A stretch of 64,000 nucleotides of DNA from Solanum dulcamara (lineage: Eukaryota; Streptophyta; Magnoliopsida; Solanales; Solanaceae). The notes under the pieces were generated by a model. The model was not told the DNA's origin and searched no databases. It saw nothing but the letters and a program-made list of their open reading frames with translations. This document shows positions 35,136-48,460 of this stretch, in pieces. The DNA lies in the NCBI RefSeq assembly GCF_947179165.1, contig NC_077238.1, forward strand, positions 45,824,293-45,888,292. Reading direction: 5' to 3'. Each line of letters opens with the position of its first letter. Positions within the stretch are counted from its first letter, which is position 1. The position numbers and the translations under genes are program-made.

Positions 35136-36855
35136 TGTTAAGTGACTCTTAGTCACATTTTCTGTCCAAAACAGCAGCCAAAAAGAAAGGAAAAATGTGA
35201 GAAGAGCAAAGGAGGCAGCCATGGTTTACAAGAAACTAAGGTAGGTTTCTAACTTTCTCTCCGCAAATTAATTATCTACGGTGTTACTAAACCATGTGGA
35301 GATGTATATATGTATCTTAAGATGTCTAAGGAACCATAAATTCAGCCTTACACTTGGAACAAACAACAGAAAGCGAAAGGAAAATGTTGGAGACAAGGAA
35401 AGGAGGGCTACGGGTTTGGGGGCTGCCAAGGTAAGCTGCCGAGTTTCATTCTGTGAATTAATTATTTGAGGTGTACCAAGGTTATATAATAGTGTTTTAT
35501 AACCAAAAATTCCAATTTGGGGCAGTGGAGAAGTGACATAAACAGCCCGCTTAATTTCAGCACGTTTTGAGAAGTTTTGAGTTGCAATTTGGCAGTTTTG
35601 GCAAATTTTGGGTAAGGTAAGGTTTCTCCTATTAATTTGGAGTTTATGGTATTGTTAACATGTTTATTATATGTTTTTTATGTAGATTTAAATGTGAAAA
35701 CATCATAGACATGCTTGACGTTCGAAATAAACTAAGTTGGAGTCGTTATAGTTGAATTGTCATTGAAGTAAAGGGTTGTGCTTGTGAGGTGCTAATGCAG
35801 GGGTGTGGTGTTTTGTTATAGGGACTAAATTTGTTCTAAAAGTGGTAGGGGTATGCTGGTTGCATCCACACGATCCCTCATTTCATATAATTAAAGGTGT
35901 TACAAAATAAAGGCTAGACACCCTATTTGATATCGTAATTTTGAGAGAGTCATTTGGAGCTTATGTTATATATTGTTAGTGTGAATTTCTTAAACATATA
36001 CTGCAGGTTGTTGTTGTTGGTTGGCTATAGTGTTTAGGCATCTAATTAGAAATTTAGATAGGGCACATTATAGGGGAGGTGCTTCCTAATTTTTGTTAAT
36101 GCCTTAACTAATTAAAGAACTAGTTGAGGAGACGAACAAGGAAATAGGTTCCATGAATAGTAAGGTGCAACCTAAGATGCTTGAAAGTTAAGCGTGGTTG
36201 ATATTCATATTACTTTCATGTTGAATAGGTTCAAAGGACGACGAGGCGAATAGGATAAAGAGTAACTCATAAGAGGTATATGAAGCTCTCTCTTGGCATG
36301 TTTTTGACATAGGTATGTAAAGCCTATCTTTTCTCTTCCTTTTTGGCATGTCTTAGATGTAGGCTATGGATGATGAAAGCATCGGGGCAACTTCACTCTT
36401 AGGTTCTGAATATGACTTCAGGACTCTTGATCACTTCTGGATGCTAAGACTTTTAAAGTAGTTAAACTCCTACTCCTTGAGTCTTCTATATGACTGTATA
36501 ACAGTTAATTCGACTAAGCTCTTTTTGTAAAACAAGAAAGGCTCTGAGGCAACCAACGCTCGGACTGCTATAAGATAGTTTATACTGCTATATGTCTAAG
36601 ATTTCCAAAACTCCCTTTTACATGGTCCTTAGTGACATTTAGAGTGTATACATGAGATACTTTCTTCCCTAATCTCTAGGGATGATTCACCTGATGACTT
36701 CATTGAGTCTGTGTTAATGATTTAAACTGTATTTTATTTCTCACTACTCTACTCATGTATAGTGTAACACTTCTTTCATCATGCCCTGACTGGGAATAGT
36801 AATCGTGCATAATTCTACTATATTGTTCATTGCGTCCTCACTAGAGGGCCGGGTA

Positions 36856-36876
36856 CGTATATATATATATATATAT
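36856..36876. repeat. (TA)n microsatellite in LTR A
   Basis: About ten TA units inside the gggccgggtacgta..gatgatg segment. Shorter TA runs occur at the same place in LTRs B, C and D. Confidence 0.9.
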
Positions 36877-37604
36877 GATGATGTGATGATGTATTGTAAT
36901 AAGGAGGTGATGGTACTATAGATATGATTCACCGGATCCATGATAGGGCCGACTATATTGAAAATTTCAGCATGCATTATTTTACTTTCCGAGGTATAAG
37001 TTGTTGATTTGATATTTTACCCCCTACTTCTCTATTTCAGATATGCTTCTAGTTGTGTTATGTTATGTTTTACGTACTTAGTACATATGTCGTACTGACC
37101 CCCTTCTCTCGGGGGGGAGGGCTATGTTTCATACCCGCAGGTACAGGTACAGGTTTTGGGAGTTCACCATCTTAGGATCCCGCTCAACTCAGTTGGAAGA
37201 GGCTCTATTGTATCAAAGCCTAGTTTTTGGCACTGGCCGTTGATGTATAGTATTATTTTGTTATTCAGGGGTAAGGCGGGGCCCCTGTCCTGCCATATGC
37301 TATCATTGATATTGTTAGAGGTCAGTAGATATGTATATATGGGTTGTATGTGTAAGTATTGTTCAGTCGGGTCTACTTGAAATGTTGTAAATATTTATAT
37401 GTATGGCAGCCTTGTCGGCTTACGTTCCCTTTATGATGTGATACAAATGAAAGAGGCTACTAGTTTATGAAAATGTTATCACCCAATAGGGTTCTGTTGC
37501 ATGGTATTATGTTAATTACAGTTCGACTTTACCACAAGTGATAGAAATGTATATGGATGTTCAGATCGGACCCCAATCACGGCCTACGGGGTTGGATTAT
37601 GACA

Positions 37605-40100
37605 CCACTACCTCAAGAGAACCTTGGAAAATCATTGTCGGATTACAAATGTTACCTAGTTAAAAGTGGAAGGGATACACGTGTGGATTTACCTTTCATA
37701 AAGATGAATAGAATGTGGCCTTGGACGAGTTGGTCCATGGGGCCCATTACTCAAGTATAGATTAATGGATAAGGTGTCCCACTATGTATAGAAAGGTTCT
37801 CATTTCCTCGGGATTTATCCAAGGTTTCGTACGCGGATAATCAGGTTATAAAATATATAGAAAGACGGGGACATGATACAATACCTAGTAGATTGGGGAA
37901 GGGGATTGGATGAAGTTGAGACTGGACATAGAAACATGGAGCAAGGTATAAGTAGATAAAAGCATAAGTACCCTCTAAAGGGAGGGGGGAGCTAATGAGA
38001 AAATTACAAGGGTAAGGTGGAGGCAATTGATAGGGTAGTATATTTAAGATGGATGGTTAAATTTCAATAAGATCCCTTGTTGAACTAAGTTAGGAATATC
38101 TAGAAGTCACCAATGGTTGGATAGAAGACATAATGGTATGTAAGGCAGTGCTAAGAAGTTTTTAACAAGATATTGAATGACATAACGCTAGAAGGTGGGT
38201 GCATATAAAAATAGAAGTGTATAACTAGGAAAGGACATTAAATAACTCAAGAGATACTATGATGGGTAATGACATCCTGCTAGACCAAAAACCAAAATGT
38301 GACTATAGAGTTGGTCGTAAATGATATTGCGATAGATAAAATAACTAAGGAAAAGGAATAGAAAACCTCCTATACTAAATAAGGGAAAAGAAAGAAGTAT
38401 AACAAAATAGGACAAACAAGTTCCAATGTGAGTGATATGTGTACAATAGAATGAACCAGAAGATGGAAAGACTACGTCTATCTCCTACAAGTTGCATTAG
38501 AATAGTTGTACAACTTATGAATAGGTAAATATAAGTATCAGGCTAAGTGACTAAGTATATGATAAAAAGAATAAGGGTTCAATAATGACAATGCAGCTAT
38601 GATATTTTGGATACCCTACCAAGAGATACAAAAGTGGGTTAAGCCAAACTATTGAGAGGGAATTAGTAAGATGGGCAAAGTAAGACTTGGCCATGGTTGG
38701 ACCAAGAATCTACCTCGACATCGATTGTTGGATAAGGGAGGAAATGACAAGGTAACACATGATACCTAGAGAGACGATGCTAAGATATTTCTCAAGTTAA
38801 GTTGAGCACCTTCTTATAATCTCGTAAAGGTAAAGGATAACACGAGATAATGTATCTCAAGTATTACAAGCTGGGATAAGGAAATTGTGAAAAAGTTTAA
38901 CCAAGAGGAGAAGAACTAATGGGTTACCAAAAGATGGCAAATTTATATGTTAAATTCCTTCGGGAGTATACCAAGGAATGATAGACAGAGCACAAAATGA
39001 CTATGAAAGCCATTATATGAGGAGACTTCAACATTATTCAGTAGCCAACCTTAAGGATTAGAAAAAAAAAACAAAGGCAACCCAAAAGGTAAAGTACCAG
39101 TTAAAGTCTTCTAAGGAAATTGAGGAGTAATACATGAGGTCCCCACAACTATTGTCTTGAGTGGAGAGGCTCAAAGTACAGCTAACGCTTGAATAAAAAT
39201 CCAAGGAAAGATTGGGAGCACAGGCAGGTCTTAATACCACCTTTCACCCTCAAAATAGATAAATAGGCTAAGCGTACCACTTAAACGCTAAAACATATGT
39301 AGAGAGTTGGTGTTGTTAACTCGAAGGTAGATGGAATGATTAACTATCACTTAGCAAGTTGCCTACCATAATAGCTACCACTCCAATATCCAAATGGACC
39401 ATACAAGGCAGGTAGGGTAGGGCATGTAAATCCTATATTAGTTGGGTCGATGTTATAAAGACTAAGCTAGTAGGGGCAGACATGATTGAGAAAGCTATGG
39501 AATAGCAGCCCTGAGTCGGCAGAAATGATAGGTAGATGATCAACATCGACATTTATAGTTAAAATTGATGATTGGGTGTTTTGAACAGGGTCACCTAGAA
39601 AGGGAGTTATAAGATTCGGCAAAAAAAGAAAACTTAGCCCAAAATGCATTAGACCTTATTAAGTTGTTCATGAGATGGACAACGTTGCCTATAAGTTGGA
39701 CTTACCACCTAATTGGGAAATTATACACCCAGTCCATCAGATAGGGATGCATCGTATGGGTATTAGTAATCCACTCAGAGTATGTCCCATAAATGATGTC
39801 AATGTCATAAAAGAGTTAACCTCTAAAGAACAACCTATCGCCATCTGGGATCGACAGATTAGAAGATTGCGGACTAAGGACGTAGCTTCTGTCGAATTGT
39901 TGTGGCAAAATAGGTATAATTAAGACATAACCTGGAAAGCTGAAGAGGACACGAAACACAAATATTTGTACCTTTTCCAGATGTCTACAGGTAACTCCAA
40001 CTCTTGAAACTCATATATGAGTCAGTTGGAAAGAAATCTCCCTACAATCTGTATAACATCTTCAAGGAAGTTTTGTTTAAAATTCGGGGATGAGTGTTCT
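37605..40100 (+). mobile_element. Internal region between LTR A and LTR B
   Basis: Diverged plus-strand internal sequence of the same family. The stretch 38640-39020 aligns with 32640-32930, and the coding end at 39675-39923 aligns with 34089-34330. It lacks a PBS, gag, protease and RT. At about 38812-38850 it passes straight through the site that holds the 5S-derived segment in the other two internal regions. 37605-38640 shows nothing I recognise. Confidence 0.65.
39675..39923 (+). pseudogene. Integrase C-terminus / chromodomain-like remnant, element 2
   Basis: Open for 82 codons: VAYKLDLPPNWEIIHPVHQI (HPVF-like segment), GMHRMGISNPLRVCPINDV, ELTSKEQPIAIWDRQIRRL and RTKDVASVELLWQNRYN. Better matched to the family's L-P-x-x-L strand than the copy at 34017-34358. 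It ends before the chromodomain proper. Confidence 0.78.
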
Positions 40101-40113
40101 AAATGGGGGAAGA
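40101..40113 (+). promoter_or_regulatory. Polypurine tract before LTR B
   Basis: AAATGGGGGAAGA immediately before TGTTACACCCC. Confidence 0.8.
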
Positions 40114-42845
40114 TGTTACACCCCATACTCTTAAGCTTAGAATCTCTCCTAAGCTTCTTAAAAGTTATAATGTGAGACAAATAATCTACGACACCATCAA
40201 ATGACTCTAAGGAAGGGAGAATGTGATAACCCATGGTAGAGAAGGTTGGAAGTGGGGTCATGAGAAGTCGAAAGGAGTTGGAGGCCAAGTAATAAGTCAT
40301 AGGACTCGATTTACCTATATAAGATACTAAATTAGGAGTCTTACTTACTTAATTTACTTGAGTGCATATCAAGCTTACGTAGAAAGGATTACATATGTTC
40401 TTAAAATAAGACAAGATTACGAACCCACGAGGAAGAGGGGAGAATGACATGTGGCAGCAAGAGGAGGTGCCACGTGGAAGCATGGGAAGGTGCCACATGG
40501 AAGAAGGTGACCCACCTACTTGGGGTCAAGTAGGTGATCCACCTGCTTTGGGGGTGGGCCCCATAAGGACATGTGGCAGCCTAGAGAGCAAGGCATGGAT
40601 CTGTGGCCCAATAGTGGCTGGACACCTGTCACCCTATGGATATGACATGTGTCACCTCCAAAGCCACCCTATATATGTATATGTATGACTCTTATTTTAT
40701 CTCCTTAACCAAAACTTAGCCAAAACCAAAGGAAAGAATCCTAAAGACTAAGAGAGAGTACTATGGCGGCAACAAGGGAAAAAAACGATAAGCTTCCAAT
40801 TTTTCTCCGTGAATTAATTATCTACGATGTTCCTCAAGCATGTGGAGATGTATATATGTATCCTATGATGTCTACGGAATCATCTCATCAGCTTTAAGCC
40901 TAGAAAAGAAAGAAAGAAGAAGAGAAAAATGCTAGGAGCATAAAGGAGTGGACCTACGGGTTTGAGCAAAAAGAGGGGTAAGGCCTGATTTTTCCGCGAA
41001 TTAATTATTTAGGGTATCCCACGGTGATATGAAAGTGTTTAATAACAAGAAATTTCAATTCAGGAGAGCGAAGAAGCGATACAAATAATCTGCTAAAGTT
41101 TCAGCATGACAAGGAACTTCCGAGGCTAGTTTAGCGAGTTTTGGCCAAATTCGGGTAAGGTAAGACCTTTCTCTTCAATTTCGAGTTTATGGTGTTTTTA
41201 TGAAATTTATTACACGTTGTGTAAGTTGCTTTAAATATGAAAATCCCATAAATATGCTTGATGTTCGAAACAAACTAAATTGGAGTCGCTATAGTTAAAT
41301 TGTAGTCCAAGAAAGGTGTTGTGCTTGTGGTGTGCTGTTGTAGGTGTGTGGTGGTATGTTGCAGGGATTAAAAGTATTCTACAAGGGGTGTGGGGGCTTC
41401 TGGTTTCAGCCACATGACCTCTCATTTCGTATAATTAAAGGTTTTGTGAAATAAAAACTAGAAACCCTATTTTGGTATCGTAATTTTCAGCAGGTTGTTT
41501 GGAGCTTATGTTGTGTAATGTTGCCATGTTTTATTTGTATATGAGCTGAAGGTTGTTGTTGTTTTTTGGCTTTAGTGATTAGGGATCTAATTGGAAATTT
41601 GGATAGGGCACGTTATAGGGGAGGTGCTGCCCAATTTTTGTTAACTCCTTAACTAGTTAAAGAACTAGTCGAGAAGACGAGCAAGGAAATGAGTCCTATG
41701 AATAATCGTGTGCAACTTAAGGTGTTGAAATGTCAGGGATGGTTTATATTCGTATTGCTTCTATGTTGAATAGGTTCAAAGGACGACAAGGCAAACATGA
41801 TAAAGAGTAACTCGTAAGAGGTACGTGAAGCTTTCTCTTGGCATATTTTTGGCATAGGTATGTAAAGCTATCTTTCTTTCCTTTGGGAATGAATTAGCCA
41901 TAAGTGAATTGTATGTGAAATTTAGGGATAATTCCATTCCCATAACTCCAAGTACGCCTCATAATCCATGTCCATTGCTTGGTATTGGAACCCCTGCAAA
42001 AGTTGAGTATCGCCTGTTAAGGCTTCTACATGTTAAAACATAGTGTTTAGTAAGCTATCTCTCCTTTCTCTTGATATGTACTTAGCATGAAAATGATATT
42101 ATGATTCCATGGTTGTTTATCGAACCTTAGGATGGTCCGGGTACGAAATATATACATGATAACCATATGAAGGGAAGTACAGACTAAATAGAGCTTACTC
42201 TCTTTCTTTTTTGGCATGTCCTAGTTGTAAGTTAACTATGATATGAGCTCCGGGGTAATTCCATTCTTAAGCATCTCTTCTTTACTTCTGAATATTGAAC
42301 TCCTATAGTAGTTGAGCTATTTCCCTGGAGACTTCTATATGTTGAAAAGGTACCAAATATACAAGCTCTAAGTCTTAAAGACTATACGATAACAAGTGTC
42401 TCTGATTCCATAAGCGACTTGGCCTTACATTGGTACATGTCTAGGGTCCCTGAGGTTAAAATTGGTATAGTCCATAATGGCATTTAGAGGGTACTCGAGA
42501 TGACTATACTACTACTCGAGTCCTTAGGCAAAATCTTAACTTTCTTATTATGTCGAGTCCTCGATAATGATTTAAATTGCATATAGTTACTCACTACTCT
42601 ACTCGTGAATACGGTAACCCTTCTATCATTGAGTTCCGGGCTATGGTATGTTCTCATGCACAATTTACTGCATTATCCACCGAGTCCCTCACTAAAGGGC
42701 CGGGTACACTATACGAGGACATGATAATGTAATGACATGAAAAACTCACTGAGTCCCTCACTAGAGGGTTGGGTATGTATATATATATATGATGATGCAT
42801 TGTAATAAAGTGGTGATGACGGCGGGCCTATGATGGTCCTATCAC
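40114..42845 (+). repeat. LTR B, truncated at its 3' end
   Basis: Starts TGTTACACCCC at 40114. It carries cacgtgg (40471), TGACATGTGTCA (40643-40654) and TATA (about 40670). It stops at about 42830-42848 inside the region equivalent to 36900 of LTR A and joins internal sequence. The last 700 bp typical of the family are missing. It has a partial internal duplication around gagtccctcacta (42690 and 42755). Confidence 0.8.
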
Positions 42846-43600
42846 CTGTTAGGAGTACTTATGATATTAACTATCATTCTAGTATCCGGATGGCCCCATT
42901 CGAGACTTTGAGTGGCAGACAGTGTAGGTCGCCGATTGGTTGGGTTGGTGTTAGTAAAACACTACTAATGAGCCCAAACGTGGTTCAATAAGCGGTATAG
43001 ATGGTAAAGACTATTAAGGGAAAATTATTAATTGCTCAAAGTCGACCGAAGCAATATACAGATAATCAGAATTGCTCTTTGGAAATTTAAGTGAGCGATT
43101 GGGTGTCTTTGAAGGTGTCGCCCATGAAAGGAGTAATGAGGTTCGGCAGGAAGGAAAAAGTTAAGCCTGAGATACATTGGTCTTTACCAGACTATGTGTG
43201 GAATAGGCAAAGTTGCCTATGAAGTGGTCCTACCATCCAATTGAAAGGAATGTCCCATAACTATATAAGTGAACCCTTCCAGAATATTCTCCGTGGATAA
43301 AGTCAACATAATAAAGGAATTATCATGCGAAGAGCAATCTATCACCATCCTGAATCGAAAGATTAGACAATCGTGGATTAAGACGTGACTTCCGTCAAAA
43401 TATTGTGGCAAACAAAAAACCAGAAAGAGAAGGACCTGAGAAGTCAAAAAGGAGGTAGGAAGAAAATATCCACACTTGTTCACTATATAACAAAGGTAAT
43501 TTAAACTCCTAACTGAATTGGGAGATGACGATTATACAGAACCCCAAAATCCTCATAAAACCCTATAAACCTTGTTAACCTTCAAGGACGAATGTTCTAA
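42846..43600 (+). mobile_element. Short internal fragment between LTR B and LTR C
   Basis: Matches the 3' end of the internal region at about 49150-49859 (ctgttaggagtacttatgatattaac and onward). It includes a worn chromodomain-like tail (EEQSITILNRKIR, DVTSVKILWQTKNQKE at 43330-43430). Reads on into a polypurine tract. Confidence 0.75.
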
Positions 43601-43612
43601 AGGGGGGAAGGA
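43601..43612 (+). promoter_or_regulatory. Polypurine tract before LTR C
   Basis: AGGGGGGAAGGA just before TGTTACACCCC. Confidence 0.85.
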
Positions 43613-45883
43613 TGTTACACCCCACACTTTTGAACCTTGAAACTTTTTCCTAATCTTCTTGAAAGTGGACATGAGACCCCTATCGTCCACACACATCAAA
43701 CAACCCTAAGGAAAGAAGAAGGTGATACCCTACAGTATAGAAGGTTGGAAATAGAGTTATAAGAATCCGAAAGGAGTTGGAGGACTTGATTTACCTATGT
43801 AAGCTACTAACTTAGAAGTATTAAATACTTAAACTACTTGAGGATATATCAAGCTTACGTAGCATGGATTAGATAGGCTCTTAAAATAAGACGAGATTAT
43901 GAACCCACGAGGAAGAGAAGAGAAGGACACGTGGCAGCATAGGAAGGCGACATGTGGCAACACCTCAAGTAAGTAGGTGACCCACCTGCTTGGGGTCCAG
44001 TAGGTGACCCACCTACTTGGGGGTAGGGCCCACCAAAGACACATGGCAGCCGCTCATATGTTGCATGGTTGAGGTGGCCCAATAAGGTCTTGACATGTGT
44101 CACCCTTAGGGGCTGAAACGTGTCACCCTTAGGGGCTGACATGGTTTACCTTCTAAGGAACTATATATATGTGTGTTTACAACTATTCTTCAATTAAAAT
44201 CGTGCTTTATCACTTAGAAAATAAGAGAGAGTTGAGAGAAATACTTAGGAAACCTAAGGAGGGAGCTACGAGTTTGCCAAGGAAAAGAGTTAAGGCCCGA
44301 TTTTGTTCTGTGAATTAATTATTTGAGGTACCATATGGTTATATAACAGTGTTTAATAATAAAAAAATTCAGTTTGGAGGAGCAAAGAAGGGATACATAT
44401 AGCCCGCTCAATTTTAGCATATTTAATGAAGTTCTGAGGTGAGTTTTTGCAAGTTTTAGCCAATTTCGGGTAAGGTAAGGTTTATCCTTTCAATTTTGAC
44501 TTTATGGGGTTTTTATAAGTGTATTATACACCTTATACATGGCTGGAAGTATAAAAAAATCCGTGGAAAGTCCCGACGTTCGAAACAATCTATATTGAAG
44601 TTGTAGTAGCTAAATTAAGTCGAATAGTGCATTGTGTTTGTGGTGTGTGGCTGCTGGTCATGTGGTGGTATGTTAAGGTGATGGAATATGGTTTAAATAG
44701 GGCTTGGGTACTGCTGTTTTCAGCCACATGACCCTCCACTTCGCATAGTTAACGGTTTTATGAAATAAGGATTAAAAACACTCCTTTGGTAACGTAGTTT
44801 TGGGCGAGTTGTTTAGAAATTATATTGCATCGTTTTGTGATATTTTTATGTTTTTAGTTGCTAGTTGTTGTGTTTGTTGTGTATGCTAAGGTTTTGGATA
44901 AGATATTTCACACAGGTATATGTCTATGATTTCAAAAACTCCTTTTTACATAGTCCTTAGTGACATTTAGAGGGTATACGTCAGATACTTCCTACCCTGA
45001 TCTCCAAGTGATGGTTCTCTTGATGACTTTATTGAGTCTCAGATAATAAATTCACCTGTGTTTTGTTTCCCACTACTCCACTCGTATACACTGTAACACT
45101 TCTTTTCCGAGTCCCGGGCCGGTTATCAGATTCCTTCTCAATTCAACTACATTATCCACCGCCCCTCACTAAAGGGCCAGATATGTATGTATATATGTGA
45201 TAATATGTTATAATAAGAAAGTTATGGTTCTACATATATGATTCACCGGATCCCTGATAGGGCCGGCTATATTGTAAAATTTGAGCATGCATGATTTCAT
45301 TTCCCCAGGTACAAGTTTCTAATTTGATATTTTATCCCCTGCCTCTGTGTTTCAGATATGCTTCCGGTCATATTATATTATGTTTTACATACTTAGTATA
45401 TACATTGTACTGACCCCCTTTCTTCGGGGGCTTCATTTCATGCCCGCAGGTACAAGTATAGGTTTTGGGAATCCGCCAACCTAGGATTCTACTCAGCCAA
45501 TTTGGAAGAAGCTCCATTAGATCGAAGCCTAGTTTTGGTGCTGATCCTTGATTTACATATTACTTTCTGTTGTACAGAGGTACGGCTGGGGCCTTGTCCC
45601 GCCATATTTTAGCGTCACTACTCTTAGAGGTCTATAGCATGTATATGTGAGTTGTATGTGTATGTTTTGCTCAACTGGGTCTACATGAAATGTTGTAAAG
45701 GTTTATATGTATAGAAGCCTTATCAGCTTACGTGCCCTTCCATGTTATGATAAAAGAAGCTATATATGTATGAAAATGTTATACCCCACTAGGGTTCCGA
45801 TTTAACTTGACCACAGCTGATAGATATGTATACGGGGGTCCAGTTCGGATCCCAATCACGGCCTATGAGGTTGGGTCGTGATA
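43613..45883 (+). repeat. LTR C, shared by two internal regions
   Basis: Starts TGTTACACCCCACAC at 43613 and ends ...GGTTGGGTCGTGATA at 45883 (2.27 kb; the terminal CA is mutated). A polypurine tract precedes it and a PBS follows it, so it acts as 3' LTR to the left and 5' LTR to the right. Contains cacgtggc (43928-43935), TGACATGTGTCA (44091-44102) and TATA (44162-44170). It is shorter than LTR D because about 0.5 kb between the aggttttgga segment (44890) and 44905 is absent. Confidence 0.83.
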
Positions 45884-45887
45884 GAAG

Positions 45888-45899
45888 TGGTATCAGAGC
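45888..45899 (+). promoter_or_regulatory. Primer binding site after LTR C
   Basis: TGGTATCAGAGC, complement of initiator tRNA-Met, four bases after the LTR. Confidence 0.9.
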
Positions 45900-46483
45900 A
45901 GTTCATCCTTGGATTGTCTATAAACCGTGTTTAGTAGAGTCATGTGTATCGATGTGTTGCGCGCCACATCTATAAAAATGAAGCTACATGGCATTTAGAA
46001 TGTTACCTTTATTTCATATCGAAGATCGTACGATAGTGCCGAGTCATAGGAAATGATATTCCTCATTCTAACCAGTGATTTCAGTAGAAGGAAAACATCG
46101 ATAAAACAAAGTTATCCACGATATTAGGAGTTACACAGCACACAGATAAGTAAAGGCATGAAAGATATGTGTCAGGTAAGGCATTGAAGTGCGATTGACA
46201 TAGAAAATTAGATGGGGTAGTTCGAGTTGGACATATGAGGTAAGTCCATTATTTCATACTGCTGTTAATATTGGGCACCCTGTGTGGCTACGATATGGAT
46301 ATATATATGTTGGCCCTGTGAGGCATTGTTGGTATTTTCTGTGTGTAGGTTTGGGATAGTACGAAATATAGAGAAAACTCTGCCTAAATATTTCTTAGAA
46401 ATAAAAGGAGAAGGAAGTATAGGATTGAAATAGGCCTTGAAAGGTAGTGCCCATCGTAATGATAAGAGTTGATAAACCTATGA
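45900..46483 (+). other. Leader of array element 3
   Basis: Untranslated region between PBS and gag. It holds short repeats and no recognised motif. Confidence 0.5.
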
Positions 46484-47404
46484 GTGTGGGTGACCCCGAG
46501 AAATAAGCTAATTATTGAATTAATGGTAATAACCGCCCAGAAGGGCAAGTCAATAGCAGAAGAAACGCGTCAGGCCCCGAAGATTACTAGGACTCGTGCC
46601 CAGTCTATGCCAAGGATTGTGTTTTGGTCAGCAAGCTCTATTATGCCTCCACTTCCAGAAGGGCCAGGGGTAGCAGTAGTCGCACAACATGAGGCCCTAG
46701 TATTTGAAACTTCAGCCCCACAGCCAGGGCTAGAGGATAGAGAGATGTTGTTTTATTGCTGACCAGATTAGTGGAAGGTAGGCTCAAAGGCATGGGCGAG
46801 GGAAAAAAGGGCAATACAGAGGGCAACAACCCGATAGAGGTTATGACGGAGGACAACATAAGAAAGCTAGGTCGGCTAGTGATTTGGGGGATTCTAAGGC
46901 AGACACCCTCAGTAGTATAGTGGATACCCTTCCCAACAAACCTGGAGTGCACCCCCTCAGTTCCCAGTTGGAGATTCGATAGCATGGGATGTCTAGGAGT
47001 CGGTCAGAATTCTAAGGTGCCAGGTCCATAGATGGAAAACAGTTCACGTCAGTCAAGGCTACCTTTGCCTCAGTGTCCTCATTGTGATAGGACTTATTCC
47101 GAGAAATGCCGTTTTGGGACAGATGCTTGTTTTATGTGTGGCCGTCAAGGCCATTTCATGAGAACGTGTCAATTCAGAAGCAGGCTAAGTGGTATAGCTC
47201 CACCTATGGGGATAGTTGTTGGTTCTTCTTCAGTGGCTACGCGCCCTATAGGGCAGGGTACTTATATATCAGTGGTCCGTGGTAGAGGCTATAGTGGAAC
47301 TTCTAGTTCTAGCGGTCCTTCAAGTCGTATTCATGCTTTAGCTAGCAGACAGGATCGGGAGACGCCACCAAATATGGCTACAGGTATATTACAAATCTTC
47401 TTTT
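46484..47404 (+). pseudogene. Gag remnant of array element 3
   Basis: An N-terminal low-complexity basic region (QAPKITRTRAQSMP) starts the frame and is interrupted near 46762. The C-terminal part 47032-47404 is open and ends in two Cys-His units. The first, PQCPHCDRTYSEKC, has Tyr for the family's His. The second, an intact zinc knuckle CFMCGRQGHFMRTC, lies at 47128-47169. The gag core between N-terminus and knuckles is missing, so the element could not assemble particles. It leads directly into a protease remnant. Confidence 0.82.
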
Positions 47405-47545
47405 AGTATACATGTGCATTAATAAACCCAAATTCCACTTTATCATATATACATATTCTTTTATTGCTGGTTGGGCCGAAATAAAACCTGAATTAACAGA
47501 CCCGTTTGGGGTAACAACACCAACAAGAGACTTTATTATAGAAAA
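47405..47545 (+). pseudogene. Protease remnant of array element 3
   Basis: Follows gag in frame after one stop: ATGILQIFF then YTCALINPNSTLSYI, where the catalytic D-P/S-G has become N-P-N. Then PFGVTTPTRDFII is visible before similarity ends at about 47545. Catalytically dead and truncated. Confidence 0.65.
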
Positions 47546-48460
47546 CCAAGGTGAGAATAGATAACTGTCATACCTCGGTTGGCTTACGGGGGAGACGGTA
47601 AGGAAATTCTAATGGAGGCACCCAAGATAGACATAAGTAATTGAATATGAGAGAGGAACGAGAGAAGAATGTATAGTTGTAAATTTAAAAGTATAAGTGT
47701 AACGACATGATGATAGGATGGACCTACTATTAGGCAAACTTGATATGTTGTCGAGAAGGCAAGCATCAAGTGCATGAAAAGGGTGAAAGTTTTTGAGGCA
47801 TAAAGAAGGATTGTGTATATGTGATGCCATCTTAGAGAATAATGAGATCCTTCAAGATAGTATTATGACCAAGATTGAAACATGTGTCATCCGAATATAA
47901 GTTCCCCAGAAGGGGAAATTTGAAATGATGATAAGTACCTTCTAATTGTGTTAAAGTCTCATACAGAGGTAACTTAAGGCATAGGTAAGATGTAGTATAC
48001 TAAATATGTTAGAAAAGACTTATATGCCTTTGGAAGGCTGAAAATAAACAAACAATGGCATGGCTACACCTTAAAGGGGGGAAGTGGATATGAGACATAC
48101 AAGCACATGGTAAAACCAACCGACACTACAACGTGTTAGTGTGAACACTTAAAACTTCAAAGGAAATCCCTTGCTGGAGTCATAATGGATAGAAGCCATG
48201 ATATCTAAGACTGTATGGGGAACTATTAGTAGAGTCCCTAATGAATGGGTGTATACAAAAGGGGGTGAATATAATAGGAGAAGTTAAATCAAATGACCAA
48301 AAAGGGACATGGTCATGGTGGAACTAAAGATCTACCCCTATACCGGTTACAAGATAACAGGGGAAAGGGCAGGGTGAAACATGAAGACTAGCAAGATGAC
48401 ACTAAGGTAAATCTTGGATTAAGTTGAGTGCCTCGCACGTTATTGCAAGGATTGCAATGA

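Larger units (their letters stand above)
34555..37604 (+). repeat. LTR A
   Basis: Starts TGTTACACCC at 34555 after a polypurine tract and ends ...GGGGTTGGATTATGACA at 37604, about 3.05 kb. It contains a 27-bp tandem pair (aggtgacccacct type, 34936-34983), palindromic TGACAYGTGTCA-like elements at 35054-35110 and a TATA region at about 35125. A (TA)n run is at 36856-36876 and the polyadenylation-side segment gtactgacccccttct is at 37090. No PBS follows the end. Confidence 0.85.
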
